Shown here: positions 48,591 through 60,146 of the stretch, in pieces | Position numbering within the stretch: position 1 is the stretch's first letter | Layout: each line of letters begins with the position of its first letter | Source: Wyeomyia smithii | Lineage: Eukaryota; Arthropoda; Insecta; Diptera; Culicidae | DNA length: 64,000 nucleotides | NCBI RefSeq assembly: GCF_029784165.1 | Contig: NC_073694.1 | Span: 30,919,506 to 30,983,505, forward strand | Reading direction: 5' to 3' | Program-made: the position numbers and the translations under genes | Notes under the pieces: model-generated | What the model was told of the DNA's origin: nothing | What the model saw: the letters and a program-made list of their open reading frames with translations, nothing else | Database searches by the model: none

Positions 48591-49039
48591 ACTGCTCTTA
48601 TGATAGTTAGATCCCTAAGGTTACGTTACAGGTTTGTTTTTACTGTTTTTTTACAATTAAAGAAAACGAAGTGTGGAAAAATCGTTTTAATGTTTTGGAA
48701 ATTCGGGTAGTCACTTAAAATTTGAGATGACGAAAATTCCACGTCTGCTAGTTTCACTCCGATTGCTGTAGAAATTTAATTTAACGTTCTTGGAGTGTGG
48801 TTCATTTCTGGTTAATTGCGAGTTTTAACGCTAGAAAGTTTAACACTAGTTTTGCTAGCGTAGGAAGAGGAATGTGTTCTGACCACTCCGACCTGACATA
48901 TAAGCAGCATTTTTTTATTATTATAATAAAAAAAAGTAGGGGGGTGGTATTCGAGACACGACCGCATGACGTTGACTACCGTATTCTAAAAAAAAATATT
49001 CCATTGAAGCAAATAGTAGAGGGAATTGCAACGCTTCTT

Positions 49040-49660
49040 TTACAAAACTTCTGTAACAAATTTTCGAGGCACCAAAAGGTGCCAGTTGCCGATTATTCTC
49101 GTTTACTGGTTCGTCCGTCCAGAATTCCAGCCATTTTAGTATTTTGCAGTAGCCATTTATTACTAAGAGCCACCAGCATAACGGGTGAAACCGGCACGAG
49201 ATGACCGGTACTTTTTGTCTTTCCTCCTTTCAGCTGCTAACACCTAGCGCTGTCGTGAAATTAACATCAACACAAACATGCATTTTTGCTAGGCTTTTTC
49301 CGCTAGCAGCAGCATTTTGTAAAACAGAAAATTCAACTAACCGCTTCTGTACCAAAACTTCGATGCACCAAAAGGTGCCAGTTGCCGATTATAGTTTCCT
49401 GGTTAGTCCGTCCAGAATTCCAGCCATTTAAGTGTTTTTCAGTAGCCATTTACTACTAAAGCCACCAGCATAACGGGTGAAACCGGCACGAGATGACCGG
49501 TACTATTTTGTATTTCCTCCTTTCAGCTGCTATCACCTAGCGTCCGCATGTCACTGGTGCGGTTTTGGAATCAGAATGATGGGGCGCCGGCCGCTGTCGT
49601 AAAATTAACACCAACAAAAAGATGCATATTTGCAAGGTTTTTTCCGCTAGCAGCAGCATA
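49040..49660. repeat. two-copy tandem duplication, 296-bp period
   Basis: CACCAAAAGGTGCCAGTTGC begins both copies, at 49,070 and 49,366. The copies share CCGTCCAGAATTCCAGCC, ACGGGTGAAACCGGCACG, CTTTCAGCTGCTA(A/T)CACCT and CTTTTTCCGCTAGCAGCAGC. Copy 2 has about 50 extra bases (CCGCATGTCACTGGTGCGG onward) between CACCTAGCG and CTGTCGT. Frames on the plus strand repeat HQKVPVADYS and SRIPAI because the DNA repeats. Each copy has a hairpin, GGCACC and GGTGCC, closing an AAAA loop (TTTT on minus). Copy D of the promoter-like repeat lies adjacent on the minus strand. Confidence 0.75.
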
Positions 49661-49689
49661 AACATCGGAAACAGAAAGTGACAACAACA

Positions 49690-49775
49690 ATAACAACAAA
49701 GTCAGATCGATTGTATCCGTTAGTGTCGACTGTGCTTGGGAAGAGAGGTAGTGATTGGCTGCGCGGTATGATTTA
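49690..49775 (-). promoter_or_regulatory. promoter-like repeat head, copy D
   Basis: On the minus strand, CCAATCAC is followed by CTTCCCAAGCACAGTCGACA, close to copy A (CTTCCCAAGCACGGTCGACA). The TATA-like and GCCTG parts are not clear. It points into the 296-bp tandem duplication. Confidence 0.4.
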
Positions 49776-49799
49776 GACAATCGATATTAATTACCAATT

Positions 49800-52310
49800 T
49801 TTCAATAGTGTATCTCAAACAATAGTTTGTTTTTGTTACATAAATTTAACCGTAGAAGAATTTCTGATCGATAGATGCCAAAACCTCGAAAACCTGATTA
49901 TAGATGACTGCAAAATAAGCGCTCAAAACCTGACCACTTTTCTCTGGTTCTCCCTGGTTGAATTACTAGATTTTCAAATTCAGGGGCCTAACTTCGATAT
50001 AGACGTTAGTCAACGTCAAAAATATGTGATGTCATTTTGAAATTTTACGATCGTTCCTGCATCTTTTAATTGCCACCAAAATATCAGGCAACACAAAAAA
50101 AATAATAATAATGAAAACCGACCGCCAAACTCAACGGGAAGGCACTCGACCTCAAAATCAACAGCATCCCGAAGCCATCAAACGGGCAGAATGTTGGCAT
50201 ACAATCTGCTACTTAAAACCGATCAAAAAAACATAAATCCGAAAATATATGTGGCTGACCTGGCTATCAGCGCGCTGCGGAAGAAACCAACCGCGGATGG
50301 GAATTATTTCTTCTAACTGTTTCTCCTTTTGGCACAGATTGTAATCGCGACCTGTCGAATACGGCGCGCGCGCTCTCTCGCGAGCACAAATTACCATTAT
50401 TCCACGCGATAGCACGATAGTGGCGGATGACCCAAATCCGTTCACGGGTGGTGGGCTTCGCACGAGGTTATGTCACTGTGATGTTTCGTCCGCGGATGTT
50501 AATCGGTTGGCAGGGTTATCGAAGGCGGGTTTGGAAATATGGAAATTTTAGTTCATATGCTTTTATATTTATCGTAGCGCAGCGCAGCGCCGCCGGTCGA
50601 AAAAGCTTGCGCGCGCACGGAAAGCACAACTGGTTTTTCTTTTACCGGTTTCGAGAAAAGCTGCACCGGCATGGCATAATTATGCGGTGCAATCAAAAAC
50701 ATTACTTTCTTCAACGTTTATCTTTTACATTAGAGGCCAACTCCGGTGCAAATCGGGCGATGGTTGTATCAATGGCGATAAATCTGGACCACGGTCAAGT
50801 GCGAGCGCGAGATTGATTAGGAAAGGAAAAAAAGCACTGCTTTCAATTGTTGAATACTTGCTGAAAATTATTAGTTGTGTAGAGACCTCAAATAAAATGC
50901 TCGAGGTTCGAAGTGAAACGTTTTAAAATTGCTTAGCATAAGACAGAGAAGAGGAGAGGAAAATAGAGCTCTGCTTACTTGCTTTTATTTATACTTTTGA
51001 ATCAAAGCCTGTAAGTTTTTTTTCACCCAGAGGTAACCTAAAATCATCTGATTGCAAAAAATCAGCATTTACTTGCCGTTATCCCGAGAACCTCAACGAA
51101 AATTCGTCATACCTTTACAACGGTAATTAGGAGCAGGACAAGTGTGATTCGGTGCACGATTCAGCTGGTATTAAGTAAACATCGTAAAAGATATGACTAA
51201 TACAAAAAGGCCGCGCAGTTGGCACTGTTACTGAATATAACAACTGAGTATTCAGTTCTGTGCCGGGGAGGCATGTACCAAAGGGTACATTCGAACGACC
51301 ACTGAGCGTGAAGGGGTTTTTGTTTCGATGTTTTGTGTGAATAACAACCAAACAAACGTGTTGTTTTGGTTAGTGATAAGCGCCTAACCGGAAAGCAACC
51401 TGTTAGCGACTCACTGCCGCTATTTTTCCCCTCTGATTTCACAACATTACGTGTAGGATTGTTGTTTCCCAATTTACAGGCTTCTCTATCCAAACATTTC
51501 AGCATGTTTGTAAGTCTTCGAAGATATCTAAAATTTAAATTGTTATTGACCTCGTATACATTCTAATATGATTGTATATCCTCTAGACGAGAGGTAATAA
51601 ATTCAAAGCACCAGATAGCCAGACAATTGAATTTAATTTTCAACCTGCCCAGCAAACGATTAATCATGTTAGCCGCTTTATCCGGCGGCGATCTTTAACT
51701 AAAATTGAATACGCGTGACTATCGCGTTATTAAGCTACTGCTGCGTTCACTGCACTGCTGACGGTTAAGAGCTTATACTCTGGGCACAGTCTAACTGTAT
51801 GGCTATGTGTACAAACGAAGGCAACTTTCGCCCAGCGGAATATCTCATAAAAAATCACCGTCCGATTTACATCAGCCAAAATGCCGCGCACAAAAGCGCA
51901 AGTTCGAAAGGAAAGTACACTGAAGTGGTTACCGACGTGGCCATAAGCATCAGGCGAGGGTTGACTGGTCGCATCTGCAGTTTCTAGGATATGTTTTGAG
52001 TTAAAGGTAAAAAATAAATAAATATTTTTTAAATATTCGTTTTTTTATCTACTAGGAAATTTTTAAAGTAACGTGTGCTCAAAATTTCTAGATCATTTTT
52101 ATTTGAAAATGATATTTAAAATAATTGTTATTCTCTTTCAACTTTCATCCCTTTTAAACCATCACATTTCTACTAAATGAAAAAAATATGCTTACGTAAT
52201 TATTAAACGGCCCCTAACCCCGAAATAGGAAAACAACATACCGAAAATTGTTTAAAAACGGATTTTTTTAATGCAAAAACATGACAAACATTTAGAAGAA
52301 AACACACAGG
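49800..52310. other. no recognisable gene; CpG-rich block
   Basis: The block at 50,200-50,830 is rich in CG (GGCGCGCGCGCTCTCTCGCG). Frames are open on both strands without motifs. The rest is mixed. Possible regulatory region. Confidence 0.35.
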
Positions 52311-52313
52311 AAA

Positions 52314-52580
52314 CAAGGTAAGTACTGGTTTGTCAAGCAGATGGTCGTGGGTTCGAATCTTAGCAACAAAATTTCTCCAGGAACTTATGAGTGGCGGTTT
52401 TTGGCAGGAAGAACGAGACTCAGTATAGTCAGGCAGTGAGCGTGTAAAAGGAAAGCTTAAACCATATCACACACAAGCACGGAAAAGTGATAAGCATACC
52501 ACTTCTCGATAGCAGTATTGCCAGCAATAGATCAACGGTTCTGGTCACTGTGAGGAAGTCCATACCAATATAAAAATGTA
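52314..52580 (+). repeat. SINE-like unit with a B-box-like word
   Basis: GGTTCGAATC at 52,350-52,359 matches a Pol III B box, preceded by AAGCAGATGGTCGTG as in the 3' half of a tRNA. A 200-bp body and an AT-rich tail follow. The T arm does not pair, so it is not a tRNA gene. An A box could not be fixed. The sequence resembles tRNA-derived SINE units of mosquitoes, from memory only. Confidence 0.35.
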
Positions 52581-52589
52581 AAAGTTAAA

Positions 52590-53510
52590 AAAGTACGAAA
52601 CAGTTTAAGAAATAAATTTTCAGAGAGGAGAAAAAAATAGTGACAAAATTAATCATTAAAACAAAAAGATCGCAAGAATAAGAAAACTGATAGGATGACA
52701 GAAAAACTCACAAAATGTAAAGATAAGGTAATAAAATAAGTAACCTAAATTTAAAAAAAAATAAAACTTAGAAGAAAGTAAAGAATGAAAAAATGAAAAT
52801 GAAGGAATGGAAAATAAATAAAAATGAACTATTTGAATATAAAACATTTTTGCTAACTCTGATGAGTTCTCTTAGAGTTAGATTAACTTTTTTCCTTAAC
52901 TATGATTCTTCTTCTTTCTAGTGACAATTGAAAAAAAAACACCATCGACAACACCAACAAAACAAGAAATCAAAATAATGTTTTTACTATTTGTTGTGCA
53001 AAATTAGGAAAACAATAAAAGGCGCTTGTAACATGGAAATTGTTAACACTTAATGACCAATAAAACCGAAATATCTAAAGACAATTAAAAAAGTATACAG
53101 GATAATCGAATAACTGTAAACTTGTGGAACAGAATAAATCAAATCAAACTATACAATTTTTTTGAAGAATTGAAAAACTGCTCCAGCAGTAGTAGCAAAC
53201 CAGATTACTTACTTGAAACAGACAACAACAACGAAAAAATTAAAAATGGTAAAAGAAAAAAATACCGAAATGGAAACTGGAATTTTTGAGAATACAGGAA
53301 GTGTCTAATAGAAAAAAAGCAAAAGTCTGATTTGTGGTGCCAAAAAACCGGAAGTAATACAAAAAGGAAAATGCAGAAAAATAGGTAGAAAAACACGAAT
53401 AAAAGCAGAACGGAAATTAGGAAAGAGATAAATAAATGAAAATAAATATATATAGGAATCATTAAGCAGAAATTAACGAGCATCAAAACAGCCAAAAAAT
53501 GAAAAGAAAT
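52590..53510 (+). repeat. A-rich, strand-asymmetric block
   Basis: Plus strand strongly A-rich and T-poor over about 0.9 kb (AGAAAAAAATAG, GAAAAATAGGTAGAAAAAC). The minus-strand frames here (52,656-52,847; 53,205-53,495) are F/L/Y/I-rich artefacts of this bias. A shorter block of the same kind lies at 54,490-54,720. Confidence 0.4.
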
Positions 53511-53520
53511 AGTTGAAAAG

Positions 53521-53552
53521 GTTGTTTATAAGCCACGACCGCAAGGTTAACG
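53521..53552 (-). repeat. dispersed tail repeat, copy 3
   Basis: On the minus strand TTAACCTTGCGGTCGTGGCT then TATAAACAACC, matching copies at 16,550 and 37,181 except for the four bases after GGCT. No head copy was found in the expected direction (higher coordinates). Confidence 0.5.
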
Positions 53553-54237
53553 TAGAATTACGACAGCCTGTTTTATGACAAAATATTTTTGCAATAGGTT
53601 TAGCAATACACTCGATTGGGGTTAATCAATTTGATGGTGTGAAGCAGTAAATTTCAGTTTTAATTCTGGTCTTTTTTTTTTTTGGTTTACTTTATTGGTT
53701 TATTAGTAACTTTGGAGAGAAGCGTTGATGGTAACCTTGTAAAAAAGCGTTGATTTTAGATTCAAGCAAGCAAGCAACAATACACACGCTACCGGCACAC
53801 TCACAGCAGTAGCCAAATGGCTGAAATGGAACGCGACGCGACTAATCCGGACAAAATTACTAACATTTCTAGCGATACTGTGCAGTGCTGCAGTACGCCG
53901 GTTAATCCGTCTGATGTGGAACGCTGTAATCGATTGAGTCGCTTACTCAGCCTTGCTGCTCTAAAATCAACTGCCGTAGTAAGAGTCAACCGTCCTCTTG
54001 CTGCAGTAAGACTAAATTTCTGCATGCACGCTTTTATACGTGACTACTAATAGCGAATTTCTTTATTCCCAGTGCCCATCTAGTGTTGACCTGGAGCTAA
54101 CTTAACTGCTGTCAAAACCCCTCTTTAACCGTTTGATTTTTAGCACTTCCATAGTACAAAGTAAAATTTATCAGTTTTAGCCTAGTTCGTAAACAACTAT
54201 GTGGCATCTCTTTCTTACTTGCGTTGAAAATCGCAAT

Positions 54238-54480
54238 ACTTGCTTACTTACATTGTTGGCTGACGGGCCATTTGCCGGTCTAAGGCCGCCTAGATTAGAG
54301 ATGTCCAGCTTCTTCTGTCTTGGGCAGCCATTCTCCAGTCACCTCGTACACCAGCAGATCGTTCATTTTCTTCCACAGCGCACATCCACCGAGTGCGAGG
54401 CCTCTTCCTGGTTCTCTGTTAAATATAGTTTTGACGGTTCTCTCGTCAGGCATTCTGGCCACATGTCCAGCCTGCCCCTC
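54238..54480 (-). mobile_element. RTE-like retrotransposon 3' end, copy 3
   Basis: Nearly collinear with 34,013-34,225: CTTCTGTCTTG, TCACCTCGTACACCAGCA, CTTCCTGGTTCTCT and CTCTCGTCAGGCATTCTGG are shared, and the 3' end again carries TTAC repeats. About 0.24 kb only. The minus-strand translation includes a MPDERTVK segment. Confidence 0.75.
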
Positions 54481-54489
54481 ATAAACCGA

Positions 54490-56297
54490 GACTTAAAGCA
54501 AAACAAAAAAAAATAAATAAAATATACAAAAATAAATGAAACAAATAACGATGAAATATAAATAAGAGATTATTGGAATTATAGAAATAATTATGTAATA
54601 TAAAAATGAAAAGCAACTGAAAGTCATGAGCATAAAATAAAATAGCAGAGAACTAAGCACAATACATTTTACACGACAACAGGAAACCCTAAAAACAAAA
54701 CTCAAGGGATGAAACAGAAGACTGATTGTATCAAATTTTTATATTCATGTTTGTGTTTTTCATTTAATTTTAATTCACAGACGTTTTTCGATTTCTAACT
54801 CCTGAAAAATTCTGATAATCCTTAGATAGTTTAATATAATGTTCCTGTTTACTATTCTATAATTTTGTTTAAATATTTTTTTTTTCACTTTTTCAGTCTT
54901 CAAATCCGGAATGTGTTAAAACGAATGTTCATTGTTCTGGCCGTGTCTCCATTCCACTATTAGTACATTAGTTGGAATATTTCGTAATATGTATCTACTC
55001 CTCGTGACCTTGTCGATTTCGTAGTAGTTTGAAAAGCTGTTGTATTTATTTTTGTTTTATCCTCTACTGAAAGTAAAAGAGAAGAAAGAGTAAATTTCAC
55101 TATCTACATTAAGTATGCATTTTGTTGCCTGAAGTCCTCATAAATATGGAGGTTCACAGACAATAAACACCCACACAGTAAATACATACGGGTTTGGCAA
55201 AGCTGTCAGCAAAATAAACAACATCACCCATTCAACCAGCAATATACATAAGTAATTTTGTGAACAGCTTACTTTCCCAAACAATCTCCAACGAAAAAAT
55301 GGTATCACATCTGCATACCGTTTAAGACCCCATTCGAGAGTTGCAATTGAAAGCAGAAGCTGTTTCATTTTTCACTTCACACAATTTGGTTAATTTAAAT
55401 TTCACCAGCCGTGAGGTTTTTTTTTATATTTCTTGTTGTTGCAGACAGGCTTAAATCTTCGCTGTTCGCGCCCTTGATTCATCGGAACCTGCGTAAGGGG
55501 TCAGTAAAGGTGCCATGCGTTGAGTTTGTTGAAAAGAAAAAATACTCACAGACAGAGCCACAGAGCCATCCCGATGAGCCACGAAAAAAGCGTTGCTAAT
55601 CATCATCACCATCGTAAACTTCCCCTGTCAGATGTTGTCTTCTGGATGTTGGTCAAATCATAAACCGAACCCGGCTGGCTAGAAGGGGAACAAACGAGTT
55701 GAAATCACCGGTGACCGACGATGACGGCGACGGCAACGGTGAGAGTGAGGCGCATAAAATGCTTTGTTGCTGGAGAGGAAAAAGTGTGCTAATGGGTCCC
55801 AACTCCCAACTTCCTCCCCGCCGCCTCTTACCTTCTTGGTGACGGTATCGTGTGTGTTCGATCTTGTTTGGCTACATTCGTAAAGCTCACATGTGTTCGA
55901 TCATCCTTTTCTCTTTCTTAAGCGGAAAATTATGAGCAATTTTTTGGCTGGTTTTCACACACGAAGATTTACGGATCTGATGTTTTTTGGGGTGAAACTT
56001 ATGCTTATGCGCTTGGTTATTACTAGCTAAAGTTGAGTACATTGTGACCTCTTGGATTGCTGCAAATCGTTCAATTAAATGACAATTTGGTCGAAATCAT
56101 TAAATCATTTATAGAAAGCTTTAGGAAAGCATAGCAATGTCTTTGTGATTTTTTTTAAATTTTATTTCATGTTACAATATACATGGAGAGAGCGTTATTG
56201 AGACTCTGTCCAGTTGAAGAACTTGCGTGAGTTGTTTCGCACTCTCGAGTTCAGAATAGAGTACTCGAACATATTAACAATGTGCCAATGCAATATT
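54490..56297. other. no recognisable gene; possible plus-strand acceptor
   Basis: TTTTTTTATATTTCTTGTTGTTGCAG at 55,416-55,441 is a good acceptor, followed by 51 open codons in one frame to a stop at 55,599 (KKKYSQTEPQSHPDEPRKKRC end). The phase does not fit the 33,142 donor. A minus-strand AAG|GTAAGA occurs near 55,836. Neither exon is recognised. Confidence 0.3.
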
Positions 56298-56306
56298 ATA
56301 GGCGTT
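56298..56306 (+). repeat. target-site duplication, left copy
   Basis: ATAGGCGTT, repeated at 62,418-62,426 directly after the A-tail of the Juan-like element. Confidence 0.7.
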
Positions 56307-56560
56307 CACAGATCGACTTGAACTGTCCTACAGTACGGTCGCATTTTACCAACAGCTCGAGGCTAAGTCTTAGACTACCGAGAGATATTAAAATTTTGTT
56401 TTTCGCTTTCAACAGGCAATCTTTTTAAAAGACTACCTGTTGAAAGGCAAAGTAATAAATTTGTTTTTAAAGTTAACGAGTGTTTAGTGAATTAATTTGG
56501 TTTGAGATATTTCTACTCAAATTCTATAGTGAAGTGAAAGTGTAGTGAAGTTGTCCAGTT

Positions 56561-57834
56561 ATGCCTGGAAAAAATAAAAAAGCTCGCTTTGATGCGGCAT
56601 CAAGGAAACGTGAGGCATCTCCTCCAAGTGACACTGAAATTTCTTCTGTTGGGGATCTAGAATTCCAAACTTCTCATACTGAGCATGAAGCCGTTATGAA
56701 GAAGGTTAAAGTTCCACCTATTGTGGTATTTGTAGCAAACTTTAAAGCATTTCGATCAGAACTTTCATCATTTCTATCGAATGTGAAAGTTAATTTCAAA
56801 TTGGTCGCCAAGGCGAAATTCGTATTTTGGCCGAATCTTTTGATGGCCATAAACATCTTTTACAGTATTTGACTGAAAAGATGTATAAATTTTACTCTTT
56901 TGATGCCAAAAACGAGAGACCGTTTAAGGCTGTGTTGAAAGGTCTCTCAAATGATCAAAGTATTGATGAAATCAAAGATTGTTTGTCAGAATCACTTGGT
57001 TTTGCCCCCAACCAAGTAATTTTGATGAAACGAAAGGCAAATGCCAAAGTTTTTCAAACTGGAATACACCAGAAAAATTACTTAGTACATTTTGATCGTA
57101 CCAAAGTACATAATTTAAAATGTTTAGAAAAAGCACGTGATTTATTCAACGTGCGAATAAAGTGGGAAAATTTCAAGAGACATGGAGGAATCCATAATCT
57201 TACGCAACGTCGGAATTGTCAAGCCTATGGTCATGGAACTCGAAATTGCCATATGGCTGCAAAATGTATGATTTGTGGTGACACTAGTCACACGAAAGAT
57301 ATCTGCCCCGTGAAAGAGATCACTAATAGTTTCAAATGTGTAAATTGTGGGGGAAATCACAAATCTAATTTCTTTAATTGTCCTGTAAGGTCAAAAATTA
57401 TTGCTTCTAGACAACGTAGGAATTCTAAGCAACCTGTTGTCAATGTGGGTAATCAAAAGACTTTCAGTACTGTTCAGGCATCACCAGCACTTTCATTAGC
57501 AGGTGTTTCTGTAGGTAATAATTTAAATTCAGATAACAAATTTCAGAAAAATAATCCTGTTCAGGCAACACCAGGCTGTTCGTATGCCAGTGTCCTTTCA
57601 GGTAATATTTCAAATTCAAACAGTAAAAAACCATTCGTGTTTGGTGCTGAAAAGTCAGCCAGTATTGATTTAGGTAATCCAACTCCCGAAAAGATTGAAT
57701 ACATACAACAATCCATGCTACAGCTAATGTCCGTTTTGTTGAACTGTAACTCGATGTACGAGGCTGTTCAAGAAGGTATAAAATTTACAACTAATATTGT
57801 TATGAAATTGAAATTCAGCAATGATTTTAAATAA
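56561..57834 (+). pseudogene. Juan-like ORF1 (nucleic-acid-binding gag-like protein)
   Basis: Begins MPGKNKKARFDAASRKREAS, with a basic, serine-rich N terminus. A one-base loss near 56,815 shifts the frame; the following part (from about 56,820) runs to the stop at 57,832-57,834. It contains a middle domain (PFKAVLKGLSNDQSIDEIK), then three zinc knuckles: CQAYGHGTRNC, CMICGDTSHTKDIC and CVNCGGNHKSNFFNC. In the first knuckle the second cysteine position is tyrosine. The protein would coat element RNA in the cytoplasm. Length, about 425 residues after allowing for the shift, is usual for the family. Confidence 0.85.
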
Positions 57835-60146
57835 TGCTGTAAATTTTCTAAATTGGAATGCCCGCTCTTTAAAAGCGAAAGAGGATGAATTTTTTAACAG
57901 TCCACGATGTGCATATTGCAGTTGTGACTGAAACGCTTTTAAAGCCAAATATTAAACTAAAAAAGAACCCAAATTTTATAGTTCATAGGTTTGATAGAAT
58001 TGATGTTGCCGGTGGTGGAGTTGCAATAGTTATCCACCGTCGAATAAAACATCGTGTTTTACCCCATCTTGAAACCAAAGTTATCGAGAGTTTGGGAATT
58101 GAAATTGAAACAAGTATTGGCATTTTATTTATAGCCGCAGTTTATTTGCCTTTTCAATGCACTGGTGAGCGAAAAAATTATTTCAAGGGAGATTTGCAAA
58201 AACTCACAAGAAATAAATCTAAATTTTTTAATCATCGGTGATTTCAATGCGAAACATCGATCTTGGAATAATGCTCAAAGCAATTCCAATGGAAAAATAT
58301 TGTTTAATGATTGCTCGGCTGGATTTTATTCAGTTTTATTTCCAAATGGTCCTACATGTTATTCTTCTATTAGGAATCCATCTACAATTGATTTGGTACT
58401 AACAAATCAAAGCCATTCATGCAGTGATTTATTAACTCATGCTGACTTTGATTCTGATCATCTTCGCATAACATTTTCTATTTCTCATGAAACTATTTTA
58501 AATCCCACTAGATCTGTGTTAAATTATCACAAGACTAATTGGGATAGATATCGTTCTACGAACGAGGAAAATTTGAATGATGATATTATTTTACAAAATA
58601 GTGCTGACATTGACAGAGCATTAGAAAATTTTAGCAGCTTAATACTCAATGCCCGGAATTTATCAGTTCCTAAGGCAAGAGTGAAATTCAATGCACCAAT
58701 TATTGACAGTGAACTTCAACTTCTTATACGTTTGAAGAACATACGGAGACGTCAATACCAAAGATCTCGTGATCCTGCTTTGAAAATTATTTTTCAAGAA
58801 TTACAAAAGGAAATTAAACATAGATTCACTCTCTCTTGAAATGAGAATTTCATGAGAGAAGTTGAACAACTAAAACCTTATTCAAAACCTTTCTGGAAGC
58901 TTTCGAAGGTTCTTAAGAAACCCTCGAAGCCCATTCCAGTTCTTAAAGATGGTGATTGCATTTTTCTAATGAATGAACAAAAATCTCAAAAACTTGCTCA
59001 GCAGTTTGAGAGTGTTCATAACTCCAATTTGAACGTAGTAAGTCCTATTGAAAATGAAGTAAACCAAAAGTATGTTCAGATCACCACCCAAGAATTTCTT
59101 TCTGAAGAGGTATTGGAGACAAACTTGAATGAGGTGCGAACCATTCTCAAAAAAAAAATCAAAATCATGAAAGCACCAGGAGATGATGGGATTTTCTATA
59201 TCCTCATCAAAAGACTTCCCGAAAACTCTTTAAATTTCTTGGTAAAAAATTTTAACAGATGCTTTGCACTAGCACATTTTCCTACGAAATGGAAAAATGC
59301 CAAAATCACTCCAATTTTAAAACCCGAAAAGAATCCAGCTGAGGCATCAAGTTATCGACCAATTAACTTACTTTCCTCTATTAGCAAACTCTTTGAAAGA
59401 ATAATTCTTAATAGAATGATAACACATATTAATGAGAACTCAATTTTTGCAAATGAGCAGTTTGGTTTTCGCCATGGGCATTCCACTACTCATCAGTTAC
59501 TTAGAGTAACAAATATGATTCGAACTAATAATCTGAAGGCTATTCGACTGGAGCTGCTCTTCTAGATATAGAAAAGGCATTCGACAGTGTTTGGCATAAA
59601 GGTTTAATAGCTAAAATGTCAAATTTCAGTTTTCCGCTTTACCTCACAAAAATGATACAAAGTTATTTAACTGACCGCACTCTCCGGGTTAACTATCTAA
59701 ATGGTAAATCTAATAGATTGCCTGTTAGAGCTGATGTGCCTCAGGGGAGTATCTTGGGCCCAATCTTATATAACATTTTTACTTCTGATCTTCCTGATTT
59801 ACCACCAGGTTGTGAGAAATCTCTGTTTTGTGACGATACAAGCATTTCGTTAAGTACTATTTTACGTACAGTTAACTATTTTTCCTCATAAGCCAAGAGT
59901 TACATTTCACGAACCCACCCATAACCACGTTATTCAGATGAACGGTGTGGTCTTAAATTGGTCTGATCAAGTTGAATACTTAGGGCTACTTTATGATAAG
60001 AATCTTACTTTCAAGGAGCACATTGAAAATATCCAGTCAAAGTGCAATAAGTATATCAAATGTTTATATCCTCTTATCAACAGGAATTCTAGACTTTGTC
60101 TCAAGAATAAACTGTTAATTTACAAACAAATATTTAGACCAGCAAT

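Noticed and set aside
49070..49381. GGCACC/GGTGCC hairpins as histone-type 3' ends
   Set aside because: The loop is closed by a C-G pair and reads TTTT, and no AAAGAG element follows at the right distance; kept only as a repeat feature.
50209..50926. 129-codon plus frame in a CpG-rich block
   Set aside because: No motif and opposing frames also open; treated as possible regulatory DNA only.
52310..52335. AAG|GTAAGT as a third ratchet site
   Set aside because: Strong donor but preceded by purine-rich sequence, so no acceptor.
56674..56856. Minus-strand frames within the Juan-like element (also 57,142-57,948)
   Set aside because: Shadows of the decayed ORF1 and ORF2.
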